From Spirochaetales bacterium (GTDB lineage Bacteria; Spirochaetota; Spirochaetia; DSM-27196; SKKC01), in the NCBI GenBank assembly GCA_007121695.1, contig SKKC01000239.1:1-7828 (forward strand): 7,828 nucleotides of DNA, given 5' to 3'. Below, piece by piece: positions 1 to 7,009 of the stretch. Below the pieces are notes generated by a model that ran no database searches, was not told the DNA's origin, and worked only from the letters and a program-made list of their open reading frames with translations. A program made the translations under genes and the position numbers. Numbering within the stretch: position 1 is the stretch's first letter; each line of letters begins with the position of its first letter.

Positions 1-1641
1 ATCAGCGGCTTCTCGGGCAGCGCGGGAACGGTCTGTGTAACAGACTCGGACGCCGGGCTGTGGACGGACAGCCGATACTATCTCGAGGCCGACCGTGTGC
101 TCGCCGACACAGGCATCGATTTGTTCCGCATGCAGGAACCCGGAGTGCCCGGCGTTCCCGAGTTCCTCGCCCGGAGCCTGTCACGCGGTAGCAGGGTCGG
201 TATCCCTCGCATGGTGGTAAGCTGTGCCGAGTTCGACCGTATTCATGCGACACTCACCGAATCAGGGATCTCGCTTGAAGCAACCGACGATCTGATCGCC
301 CCTCTCTGGAACGAGCGCCCTCCCGTGGATGCCCAGACTATAGTGGTGTACGAGGACGCTCGTGCCGGAGAAACGCGCCTTGCCAGGATAGAACGGGTGC
401 GGGAACGAATGAAGCAGCTCGATGCGACCGCCTACCTGATCAGTTCTCTTGACGATATTGCGTGGCTCATGAACCTGCGCGGTTCAGACGTGCCATTTAA
501 CCCGGTGTTTTTCGCGTACGTACTCGTAACGCCCGGCACCGTCAGCCTGTATGTGCATCTCGACAGACTCTCGGTCGATGCGCGAGATGCGCTCGCTCGT
601 GACCGGATACAGGTGTGCGAGTATGCAGACGTTTTTACCGATCTTGCCGGTCTTCCCGGGCAGGCGACTGTGCTCTACGACGCAGATAAAGTCAGTGTGG
701 CCCTACGCGAACGCATTCCGGCCGGTGCGAAGCATCGCACGGCAACAGACGTAACGACGGTGTTCAAAGCGCGAAAGAATCCGGTGGAGCAGACAGGGAT
801 ACGTAACGCGATGGTCCGTGACGGCGTTGCCATGGTTCGTTTTCTCATGTGGCTCGAAACCGCTGTTGCCCAGGGGAATGTGACCGAGCTTGCGGCGGCG
901 AAACGGCTGCGGGAGTTCCGTTCCATGGGAGAAGGCTTCGTGGGCGAGAGCTTCACGACGATTTCGGGTTTTGGTGCCCATGGGGCCATTGTTCACTACA
1001 GCGCGGAGGAGTCCACGCAGGCGACCCTCGGCGATGGCGTGTACCTGCTTGATTCCGGTGGTCAGTATCTCGACGGGACAACCGATATCACCCGAACGCT
1101 TGGCCTCGGATCGGTTCCTCCCCAGGCGCGCACGGATTATACCATGGTGCTTCGGGCGCTTATCGCCCTGTCGGAGATTCGTTTTCCGGCTGGCACGAGT
1201 GGCGCTCAGCTGGATATGGTGGCACGCCAGGTTCTGTGGGCGGCGGGTACAAACTACGGACATGGAACCGGCCACGGCGTTGGCTGTTACCTGAATGTGC
1301 ACGAAGGCCCTCAGCGACTCGCTCCTCGCGGTCACGCAGTGGCCCTCGAGGAAGGCATGCTCAGCTCGAATGAACCCGGTCTCTACCGCGAGGGCAGGTG
1401 GGGAATACGTCTCGAGAATCTTATCCTCGTGACGCCAGGTGAGCAGACCGACTTCGGGCTCTTCCATCGATTCGAAACAGTGACGCTGTGCCCCTTTGAC
1501 CTGGGCATGGTGGACATGTCTCTCCTGCGCCCGGACGAAGTCGACTGGCTGAATCGCTATCACGCCGAGGTTTTTTCCAGACTCAGCCCCCATCTGGAAC
1601 CTGCCGAACGCGCCTGGCTGGCGGAGAAGACACGGGCATGA
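1..1641 (+). CDS. Xaa-Pro aminopeptidase (aminopeptidase P, M24B family), 5' end missing
   Basis: This metallopeptidase removes an N-terminal residue that precedes proline and is probably cytosolic, acting in peptide turnover. The frame is open from the first base, which already encodes ISGFSGSAGT and then LWTDSRYYLEA, typical of the creatinase-like N-terminal domain, so roughly 50 residues lie upstream of the window. There are 546 codons here. Numbering from the first window codon, the five metal ligands of the pita-bread fold are present: D351 (LLDSGG), D362 (TTDITR), H425 (GTGHGVG), E458 (NEPG) and E472 (RLEN). H434 (VHEG) matches the second catalytic histidine. Ligand spacings closely match those I recall for the human cytosolic enzyme XPNPEP1. 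The end (CPFDLGMVDMSLL through WLNRYHAEV) is the M24 C-terminal extension of the long, three-domain type, unlike the shorter E. coli PepP. The stop overlaps the purK start as ATGA, suggesting translational coupling. It appears intact apart from the window edge. Confidence 0.95.
   Translation: MSGFSGSAGTVCVTDSDAGLWTDSRYYLEADRVLADTGIDLFRMQEPGVPGVPEFLARSLSRGSRVGIPRMVVSCAEFDRIHATLTESGISLEATDDLIAPLWNERPPVDAQTIVVYEDARAGETRLARIERVRERMKQLDATAYLISSLDDIAWLMNLRGSDVPFNPVFFAYVLVTPGTVSLYVHLDRLSVDARDALARDRIQVCEYADVFTDLAGLPGQATVLYDADKVSVALRERIPAGAKHRTATDVTTVFKARKNPVEQTGIRNAMVRDGVAMVRFLMWLETAVAQGNVTELAAAKRLREFRSMGEGFVGESFTTISGFGAHGAIVHYSAEESTQATLGDGVYLLDSGGQYLDGTTDITRTLGLGSVPPQARTDYTMVLRALIALSEIRFPAGTSGAQLDMVARQVLWAAGTNYGHGTGHGVGCYLNVHEGPQRLAPRGHAVALEEGMLSSNEPGLYREGRWGIRLENLILVTPGEQTDFGLFHRFETVTLCPFDLGMVDMSLLRPDEVDWLNRYHAEVFSRLSPHLEPAERAWLAEKTRA
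1623..1626 (+). promoter_or_regulatory. Ribosome-binding site of purK
   Basis: GGAG lies inside the end of the aminopeptidase gene, 11 nt before the purK ATG. The spacing is slightly long, but the ATGA overlap of stop and start would allow coupling from the upstream gene. Confidence 0.5.
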
Positions 1642-2795
1642 ACCGGATTCCGTTCAAAACGGTCGGGATCGTCGGGGGCGGGCAGCTGGGGCTCATGCTG
1701 TGCGATGCCGCCAGACGGCTGGGTCTGCGAACTGTTGTTCTTGACGGGAATCCCGAGTCCCCGGCGCTTCGGCGTGCAGATCGTTCGATAGTCGCGGATC
1801 TGTTCGACCTCGAAGGTCTATCGCGGCTGTGCAGCGAGTCTGATCTGGTAACCTTCGAGATCGAACACACCGACACCCGCGCGTTGTCGAAGCTTGCATC
1901 CGACACGGGCGTGCGTATTTCGCCATCGCCCCAGGCACTCGAGCTCATTCGCGACAAGGCGGTGCAGCGCGAGGTACTGAATCGAAACCGTGTTCCGCAG
2001 CCGCGCTACGCGCTGTGGGACGACGCGTCTGCCGAACTTCCAGACGGTTTTTCGTTTCCCTGCGTACAGAAGCTGCGAACCGGCGGCTACGACGGCAGAG
2101 GCGTTGCAGTCCTCTCCGGACCGGACAGTCCGCGGCTGTCGGGTCCCAGCATTATCGAAGAACAGGTCGATGTACACATGGAACTTGCCGTCATTGTCGC
2201 TCGCGCTGCCAGCCCGGATACCGGCGAAACGCTGCAGGTTCGTTCCTACGAGCCGGTGCGCATGGACTTTGACGCGGGGCTGAATATCTGCACGCGAGTG
2301 GTTGCCCCGTGCGGTGTGTCGCAGGAGACCGAGCGCGAGGCAATGGCAATAGCCGAGGCGGCGGTGACCGCCTTCGGGATCGCCGGTGTATGTGCGGTCG
2401 AACTGTTTCTCGCGCGCGATGGGAATCTGCTGGTCAACGAGCTTGCGCCGAGGCCGCATAACTCGGGCCACCTGAGTATTGAGGCACACGCGACATCACA
2501 ATTCGAACAGCACCTTCGCGCCATCTGTGGATTGCCGCTGGGGTCGGTTGATCTGTTGCGACCGGCGGCAATGGTCAACATACTCGGACACGCGCCGGCA
2601 GGCCCGACACACGCTACAGGTTACGACCGTCTTCTTTCGATTCCGGAGGCGCATCTGCACTGGTACGATAAAAGCCCCTGTGCACCGGGGCGGAAAATGG
2701 GGCATATTACCTGTCTTGGCGACACTGTCGAGCAGGCAGTGGAACGCGCGAACGAAGCTGAACGGCTGTTCTCCGTGTTCGGGCAGTCTGACTGA
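1638..2795 (+). CDS. purK: N5-carboxyaminoimidazole ribonucleotide synthase (PurK)
   Basis: PurK uses ATP and bicarbonate to convert aminoimidazole ribonucleotide (AIR) to N5-CAIR in cytosolic de novo purine synthesis. The 385-residue protein has the usual length and ATP-grasp layout. The N-terminal nucleotide-like fold has IVGGGQLGLM at 11-20. A preATP-grasp motif, TFEIEH, lies at 72-77, where E. coli-type PurK has a FEFEN-like form. The ATP-binding loop is KLRTGGYDGRGV at 145-156. Putative Mg-ATP ligands are E255 (AVELF) and E268 (NELAPRPHNSGH). The NELAPRPHNSGH block is diagnostic of PurK and argues against the related PurT or carboxylases. The ATG at 1638 overlaps the peptidase stop, and a GGAG lies 11 nt upstream. 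It precedes purE, the reverse of the common purE-purK order, and both act on consecutive intermediates. No missing catalytic residue was seen. Confidence 0.96.
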   Translation: MNRIPFKTVGIVGGGQLGLMLCDAARRLGLRTVVLDGNPESPALRRADRSIVADLFDLEGLSRLCSESDLVTFEIEHTDTRALSKLASDTGVRISPSPQALELIRDKAVQREVLNRNRVPQPRYALWDDASAELPDGFSFPCVQKLRTGGYDGRGVAVLSGPDSPRLSGPSIIEEQVDVHMELAVIVARAASPDTGETLQVRSYEPVRMDFDAGLNICTRVVAPCGVSQETEREAMAIAEAAVTAFGIAGVCAVELFLARDGNLLVNELAPRPHNSGHLSIEAHATSQFEQHLRAICGLPLGSVDLLRPAAMVNILGHAPAGPTHATGYDRLLSIPEAHLHWYDKSPCAPGRKMGHITCLGDTVEQAVERANEAERLFSVFGQSD

Positions 2796-2797
2796 GC

Positions 2798-2802
2798 AGG
2801 AA
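2798..2802 (+). promoter_or_regulatory. Ribosome-binding site of purE
   Basis: AGGAA lies in the short gap after the purK stop, 7 nt before the purE ATG. It supports that start over the internal methionines at residues 15 and 16. Confidence 0.75.
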
Positions 2803-2809
2803 ACCACAT

Positions 2810-3343
2810 ATGAGTAAAATCAGAGCGAAAACACCGGCTCGTGTCGCCGTTATGATGGGCAGTGATTCGGATCTTCCCGTCATGAAGGCTGCGAGCGAGA
2901 TTCTCGAACAGATGGGGGTGGCGGTGGAGACGACAGTCGTCAGCGCCCACAGGACGCCGGACCGCATGTTCACGTACGCGCGGGAGGCTGCGTCTCGAGG
3001 CATACAGGTCATTGTCGCCGGGGCGGGCGGGGCCGCTCATCTCCCGGGCATGGTGGCCGCGCTCACTGAGTTACCGGTCATCGGGGTTCCCGTTCGCGGA
3101 TCGAACCTTGAGGGGCTTGATTCCCTTCTGAGCATCGTACAGATGCCTCGCGGGGTGCCGGTTGCAACGGTCGCGATCAACAACGCGCAGAACGCAGGAC
3201 TTCTTGCGGCGCGCATTGTCGGTTTGTCGGACACTGCCGTGGCGGATGCGGTGCGCAGACTCATGGAGTCGTCCCGCGACGAGGTGCTTGCGAAAGCCGA
3301 ACGACTCGAGTCGGTTGGCTATACGAATTATCTGAAACAATAA
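2810..3343 (+). CDS. purE: N5-CAIR mutase, class I (PurE)
   Basis: PurE rearranges N5-CAIR, made by PurK, to 4-carboxyaminoimidazole ribonucleotide (CAIR); class I enzymes are octameric and cytosolic. The 177-residue protein shows the family blocks in order: MMGSDSDLPVM at 15-25, SAHRTP at 45-50 (H47 corresponds to the catalytic histidine), GAGGAAHLPGM at 71-81, and IVQMPRGVPVAT at 109-120. The SAHRTP form, the QMPRG block and the adjacent purK together point to a class I mutase rather than a class II AIR carboxylase, which uses free CO2 and needs no PurK. About eight residues precede the usual start of the core fold. The start is supported by AGGAA seven nt upstream. The stop TAA overlaps the ribosome-binding site of ychF, so the two are likely translated together. 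Confidence 0.96.
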   Translation: MSKIRAKTPARVAVMMGSDSDLPVMKAASEILEQMGVAVETTVVSAHRTPDRMFTYAREAASRGIQVIVAGAGGAAHLPGMVAALTELPVIGVPVRGSNLEGLDSLLSIVQMPRGVPVATVAINNAQNAGLLAARIVGLSDTAVADAVRRLMESSRDEVLAKAERLESVGYTNYLKQ

Positions 3344-3346
3344 GGA
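3342..3346 (+). promoter_or_regulatory. Ribosome-binding site of ychF, overlapping the purE stop
   Basis: AAGGA overlaps the purE TAA stop codon and lies 6 nt before the ychF ATG. A ribosome terminating on purE would sit on this site, consistent with coupled translation. Confidence 0.75.
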
Positions 3347-3352
3347 TACACT

Positions 3353-4462
3353 ATGGCTTTGAACTGTGGCATTGTCGGGCTTCCAAATGTAGGAAAGTCC
3401 ACCATCTTCTCGGCGCTGACAAGTGCGCCGGCCGAAGCGGCGAACTATCCATTCTGTACCATCGACCCGAATGTCGGGATCGTGCAGGTACCGGATACCC
3501 GACTCGACCGCATTGCGCAGCTGATTCCGCCGGAGAAGGTGATTCCTGCGGCCGTCGAGTTCGTTGACATAGCCGGGCTCGTCGCCGGTGCGTCCTCGGG
3601 TGAGGGCCTCGGAAACCGTTTTCTGGCACACATACGAGAGACGGGTATCATTGCCCACGTCGTACGGTGCTTCGACGACGAGGACGTCGTACACGTCGCT
3701 GGCTCTGTTGACCCGGCACGAGACATCGAAACCATACAGGTGGAGCTCGCGCTGGCCGATCTCGAGACTGTCGACAAGCGCATGGCCCGGCTCGAAAAAG
3801 AAAAGAAATCGAACGATCGGGAGCTTGCCAGGAAGGCATTGGCGCAGGACGCGGTGCTGTCGGTGCTTCGGGCGAAACTCGAAGAGGGCACGGGAACCCG
3901 GAATGCGGGATTGACGCCCGAGCAGCTTGCCGTTATTTCGGATCTGCATCTGATCACCGCGAAGCCGCAGTTGTATGTCTGTAACGTCGACGAGTCGGAT
4001 CTGACAGACGGAAATGAGTATGTAGCACAGGTGCGCGCAATCGCGGAGGCAGAAGGAGCCGACAGTGTCGTTCTGTGCGGCAGTCTTGAATCCGAGATAG
4101 CAGCCCTCGAGACCGCAGAAGAGCGGGCAGAGTTTCTGAGCGAAGCGGGTCTTGAGGAAAGCGGACTCAATCGTCTTATTCGAACTGCCTACGGTCAGCT
4201 GGGGCTTCGGACGTTCTTTACCGCCGGCCCGAAAGAAGTACGCGCATGGACCTTCCGCGAGGGGAGCACTGCTCCGCAGGCAGCCGGGATCATTCACAGC
4301 GATTTCGAGCGGGGCTTCATCCGGGCCGAGACATATCACTGCGACGATCTGTTCGAGTACAGGAGTGAAGCAGCGCTCAGACAGGCCGGTAAACTGCGCT
4401 CCGAGGGCCGGGAGTACGTCGTTCGGGACGGTGACGTCATGCATTTTCGATTCAACGTGTAG
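3353..4462 (+). CDS. ychF: Redox/ribosome-associated ATPase of the Obg-like family (YchF/OLA1)
   Basis: YchF is a TRAFAC-class P-loop NTPase that binds ribosomes and prefers ATP over GTP; in E. coli it has been linked to oxidative stress and leaderless-mRNA translation. The 369-residue length is typical. Seen motifs are the P-loop GLPNVGKST at 9-17, the YPFCTIDPN switch I block at 32-40, DIAGLV at 72-77 (G3), GEGLGNRFL at 83-91, and NVDE at 211-214 replacing the usual NKxD G4 motif, which is the family's mark of relaxed, ATP-preferring specificity. A charged helical, coiled-coil-like segment lies around 136-180. The C-terminal TGS-like domain (about 284-367) includes FFTAGPKEVRAW, HSDFERGFIRAE and the ending YVVRDGDVMHFRFNV. 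AAGGA six nt upstream fixes the start. It sits 9 nt after purE and shares a reading frame with the downstream glycosidase gene. Confidence 0.97.
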   Translation: MALNCGIVGLPNVGKSTIFSALTSAPAEAANYPFCTIDPNVGIVQVPDTRLDRIAQLIPPEKVIPAAVEFVDIAGLVAGASSGEGLGNRFLAHIRETGIIAHVVRCFDDEDVVHVAGSVDPARDIETIQVELALADLETVDKRMARLEKEKKSNDRELARKALAQDAVLSVLRAKLEEGTGTRNAGLTPEQLAVISDLHLITAKPQLYVCNVDESDLTDGNEYVAQVRAIAEAEGADSVVLCGSLESEIAALETAEERAEFLSEAGLEESGLNRLIRTAYGQLGLRTFFTAGPKEVRAWTFREGSTAPQAAGIIHSDFERGFIRAETYHCDDLFEYRSEAALRQAGKLRSEGREYVVRDGDVMHFRFNV

Positions 4463-4468
4463 TTACGG

Positions 4469-5731
4469 ATGGACCGTCCGTTTACCCTGCCAGCAGGTTT
4501 TCTTCTCGGCACCGCCACCGCAGCGACGCAGATAGAAGGTGGCGATTACCGTTCGAACTGGTATCGCTGGGCACAGGCGGGAGGAACAAAGGACGGTATG
4601 GGTCCTGATACCGCGTGCGATCACTGGAACCGCTGGGAAGAGGATCTGTCACTCATTACCGGACTCAACAGCCACACGTACCGGCTTGGTCTCGACTGGG
4701 CTCGAATCGAGCCGGAACCTGGCGTATTCGACAGCAGTGCCTGCGCGCACTATCGCGAAGAGCTTCGCGCGCTGTGCGATGCAGGCGTCCGGCCTCTGGT
4801 GACTCTATACCATTTCGCGCATCCCGAGTGGTTCGAGGCTGCCGGTGGGTGGACCCGTCCAGAGGCCGTCACCGACTGGCTGCGGTTTGTTGCGCGCATG
4901 CTCGACGAGCTTGGCGAATATGTCACCGACTGGATAACCATTAACGAACCGAATGTCTATCTTATCTTCGCGCATGTCTTTGGCGAGTGGCCTCCGGGTG
5001 AGCAGCGATTGCGTCATTTTTTCCGCGGCGCCCGCCACATGGTTCGTGCGCATCGGAACGCCTACGCGCTCATACACGAGCACGCCAGGGGGCGCAATAC
5101 GCACGCACAGGTCGGGGTTGCCCATCACCTGCGGGTTTTCGACCCCGTGCGACCCGTTCTGCGCGACAGACTGGCCTGCCGGGTCACGAGCTATCTGAGC
5201 CAGGATATGTTTCTCAGGAACATGACCGGCCGAAACGGGCGGTGGGCAGATTTTCTCGGCGTGAATTACTACAGCCGCGACATGGTGCGGTTCTCAGCGA
5301 ATCCCGCTGCAGGGTTCAGTCAACGAAGTGTGGCAGACGGAGCTCCCGTCAACGACCTGGGCTGGGAGATCTACCCCGAAGGTCTGTACCGGATCGTGCG
5401 CGCGCTGTATCGACGCTACGCACTGCCCGTGTTCATTACTGAAAACGGTACCTGCGACAGGGAAGACCGTTTTCGTTCACGGTTTCTCTACGATCATCTC
5501 TTTCAGGTCTCTCGTCTGATTTCCGAAGGTGTGCCGGTGCAACGCTACTACTACTGGTCTCTCACCGATAACTTCGAGTGGGCAGAGGGAAACGAACCGC
5601 GATTCGGCCTGTACGAGATCGACTATTCGACCCAGACACGAATCGCGCGGCAGAGTGCCGGGCTGTTTGCCGAAGTGGCGCGATGCCGTGCGGTAACTGA
5701 GGACACGATACATCGGTATCTGACGCCGTAG
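4469..5731 (+). CDS. Family 1 glycoside hydrolase (beta-glucosidase/beta-galactosidase type)
   Basis: This retaining glycosidase hydrolyses beta-linked glucosides, galactosides or similar. No signal peptide is seen, so it probably works on imported disaccharides in the cytosol. The 420-residue chain is slightly short for GH1 (usually about 440-480) but covers the whole (beta/alpha)8 barrel. Seen: FLLGTATAATQIEG at 11-24 with Q21 for the glycone, H115 (TLYHF), acid/base E160 in TINEPN, NYYSRD at 266-271, nucleophile E325 in ITENG, and WSLTDNFEW at 363-371. E370 in DNFEW marks enzymes acting on unphosphorylated sugars rather than 6-phospho-beta-glucosidases. The missing length seems to lie in the loop region around 226-256. 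The ATG is the first possible start after the ychF stop, two codons earlier in the same frame, and has no Shine-Dalgarno sequence; re-initiation after YchF is the likely mode. Exact substrate cannot be told from sequence. Confidence 0.93.
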   Translation: MDRPFTLPAGFLLGTATAATQIEGGDYRSNWYRWAQAGGTKDGMGPDTACDHWNRWEEDLSLITGLNSHTYRLGLDWARIEPEPGVFDSSACAHYREELRALCDAGVRPLVTLYHFAHPEWFEAAGGWTRPEAVTDWLRFVARMLDELGEYVTDWITINEPNVYLIFAHVFGEWPPGEQRLRHFFRGARHMVRAHRNAYALIHEHARGRNTHAQVGVAHHLRVFDPVRPVLRDRLACRVTSYLSQDMFLRNMTGRNGRWADFLGVNYYSRDMVRFSANPAAGFSQRSVADGAPVNDLGWEIYPEGLYRIVRALYRRYALPVFITENGTCDREDRFRSRFLYDHLFQVSRLISEGVPVQRYYYWSLTDNFEWAEGNEPRFGLYEIDYSTQTRIARQSAGLFAEVARCRAVTEDTIHRYLTP

Positions 5732-5737
5732 TGCGGT

Positions 5738-6883
5738 CTATGTTGTGCGGGGATGCGCGCGAAAGCGGCTTCGATGTGTGGATGCGCCGGGTCCCGTGTG
5801 ATCCTTTGCTGCCAGGTCGCGCCTGAACCGAATCGTGAACTCCGTCCAGATGACGACAAAAAGAGCCGCGATCAGCGGACCGATCAGGAAGCCGACCAGC
5901 CCGAGCCAGGCGAGACCGCCAAGCGTGGAGATTAGGACCAATGCAGGGTGCATTCCACCGCGTTCACCGAGAATCGCCGGGCGAATGAGGTTCTGCGTCA
6001 CGAAGGTCGTTCCGGTCGCCAGCACAATGAGTACGATACCGCGGACGGGACTTCCGGAGACAATCAGAATAATGCCAGCCGGGGTCAGGATGCCGTTCGC
6101 ACCGATCATGGGAATAATCGAGAAGATCACCATAATCAGACCCCACAGAAACGGGCTGGGAAGTCCGAATGACGCGAAGAGTACGGTTCCTATCGCCCCT
6201 TCAATAAAGCCCAGGCCGAAGGTGGTCAACAGGGTCGATGAAATAATGTTCCGTGCGCTCGCCGTAATCCGATCGATTTCGCTGGTCGACAGCGGCAGAA
6301 TGTGGCGTATTTTTGCGACCAGCCGGGGGCCGTCCAGCAGGAAAAAGAACACGAGAATCAGCATGATCAGCATGTTCAGTACCGCGTTTGCTATATTGGC
6401 GAAGCTCTGTTGCGTCGCGTTGATCACGAAGTCGCTCGAAGCAGACGCAATATTACGGATGACCTCGCCTATCTGAAACTGTTCAAGATCGGCGCTGGCA
6501 ATAAGCTCGCCCACGTATGGCAGGGATTCGAGCCACGGAAGGATCTGAACTGCTTCGAGCTGTCCGGTAATGTCGGTCCAGTTCTCCGAAATAAACGTGT
6601 AGCCTCCCACCACCTCCGCGTAGACCATGAGCCCGATCAGAAGCACGGGAACGGTCAGGAGGACAATGAAGCCTATCAGCGTCAGTGCGGCAGCCATGCT
6701 GCGGGGACCGGGCAGGTGCCGGTTCAGCCAGCAGAATGGCCGATACAGGACCGCTGCAAGCACGGTTGCGACAAAGAGCGTCAGCAGAAATGGTGCGACA
6801 ATCTGGTAGAACGCGAGGGTAAGTCCCACGAGCACGACCAGGAAGAACGAGTTCACAATACTGAATCCGACGCCGTTTCTCAT
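5738..6883 (-). CDS. AI-2E family (PF01594) multipass membrane transporter
   Basis: This is an integral inner-membrane protein of the family that includes TqsA (autoinducer-2 export), PerM and Na+/H+ antiporters; the substrate cannot be assigned from sequence. It has 381 residues from the ATG chosen here, near the usual 340-380. Hydrophobic segments lie at about 9-29, 31-48, 65-88, 164-184, 215-238, 243-262, 265-300 (broken) and 315-348. A large soluble loop between about 89 and 163 is typical of the family. Conserved marks are FFLLDGPRL at 179-187, SIIPMIGA at 255-262 and LGERGGMHPALVLISTLGG at 305-323. The last 30 residues are a basic, His/Arg-rich cytoplasmic tail. The open frame continues upstream to 7147, but that part lies over the promoters and the divergent gene and lacks family similarity. 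AAGGG sits only 3 nt before the start, so initiation may be modest. The gene converges on the glycosidase gene. Confidence 0.92.
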   Translation of the reverse strand: MRNGVGFSIVNSFFLVVLVGLTLAFYQIVAPFLLTLFVATVLAAVLYRPFCWLNRHLPGPRSMAAALTLIGFIVLLTVPVLLIGLMVYAEVVGGYTFISENWTDITGQLEAVQILPWLESLPYVGELIASADLEQFQIGEVIRNIASASSDFVINATQQSFANIANAVLNMLIMLILVFFFLLDGPRLVAKIRHILPLSTSEIDRITASARNIISSTLLTTFGLGFIEGAIGTVLFASFGLPSPFLWGLIMVIFSIIPMIGANGILTPAGIILIVSGSPVRGIVLIVLATGTTFVTQNLIRPAILGERGGMHPALVLISTLGGLAWLGLVGFLIGPLIAALFVVIWTEFTIRFRRDLAAKDHTGPGASTHRSRFRAHPRTT

Positions 6884-6886
6884 ATT

Positions 6887-6891
6887 CCCTT
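6887..6891 (-). promoter_or_regulatory. Ribosome-binding site of the AI-2E transporter
   Basis: Reading the - strand, AAGGG precedes the ATG at 6883 by only 3 nt. The complementarity is good but the spacing is short. It still favours this ATG, because no other ATG lies nearby in frame and the hydrophobic domain begins right after it. Confidence 0.5.
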
Positions 6892-6914
6892 CGCTGTTTC
6901 CCGTATTGGTCCGA

Positions 6915-6943
6915 TTGCGGCCAGCAGGAAAGGCTGCTATTCT
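6915..6943 (+). promoter_or_regulatory. Sigma-70-type promoter for the (p)ppGpp synthetase gene
   Basis: A -35 box TTGCGG (6915-6920) is separated by 17 bp from a -10 box TATTCT (6938-6943), which is preceded by TGC, an extended -10 element. The predicted start is near 6950, giving a leader of about 60 nt before the ATG at 7010. A 5 bp inverted repeat sits between the boxes. Confidence 0.5.
6923..6938. repeat. Short inverted repeat within the synthetase promoter spacer
   Basis: AGCAG and CTGCT form a perfect 5 bp inverted repeat with a 6 bp centre (GAAAGG). It occupies the space between the -35 and -10 boxes and reaches the first base of the -10. It could be an operator half-site pair, but arms this short also arise by chance. 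Confidence 0.25.
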
Positions 6944-6957
6944 TCCAACAGACCAAC

Positions 6958-6986
6958 ATGATACGAAGCTCCGTGCGTATAGGCAA
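6958..6986 (-). promoter_or_regulatory. Sigma-70-type promoter for the AI-2E transporter gene
   Basis: On the - strand a -35 box TTGCCT (6986-6981) is followed after 17 bp by a -10 box TATCAT (6963-6958), which differs from consensus at one position. The predicted start is near 6951, giving a leader of about 68 nt before the ATG at 6883. Its upstream elements lie within the leader of the divergent synthetase gene. Confidence 0.55.
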
Positions 6987-7009
6987 GCGGACGTGAAACA
7001 GAAGCAAAT

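Noticed and set aside
703..1593. A 296-codon - strand open frame opposite the aminopeptidase
   Set aside because: The + strand is clearly coding with all metal ligands in register; the antisense product resembles no family I recognise.
2674..2691. Near-palindrome GCCCC-TGTGCACC-GGGGC inside purK
   Set aside because: It lies in conserved coding sequence, has no following T-run, and is explained by the codons there; chance is likely in GC-rich DNA.
3659..3700. Repeated CGTCGTAC-like words in ychF
   Set aside because: Imperfect repeats of Asp/Val/Arg codons in a conserved coding region; no regular period that would suggest a functional repeat.
3445..4170. A 241-codon - strand frame rich in Ser and Arg inside ychF
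   Set aside because: It is a second antisense shadow of ychF; its Ser-rich composition follows from the complement of GAx/GCx codons.
3071..4444. A 457-codon open frame on the - strand opposite ychF and the end of purE
   Set aside because: It lies fully antisense to two strongly recognised genes, has low-complexity Arg/Ser-rich composition typical of GC-rich shadow frames, and shows no known motif.
5707..5720. Small hairpin GATAC-ATCG-GTATC just before the glycosidase stop, considered as a terminator
   Set aside because: The stem has only five pairs, is AT-rich, lies inside the coding region and has no T-run after it.
5835..6961. Two + strand open frames (213 and 219 codons) opposite the AI-2E transporter
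   Set aside because: The - strand encodes a convincing multipass membrane protein with family motifs; the + strand products are polar shadows.
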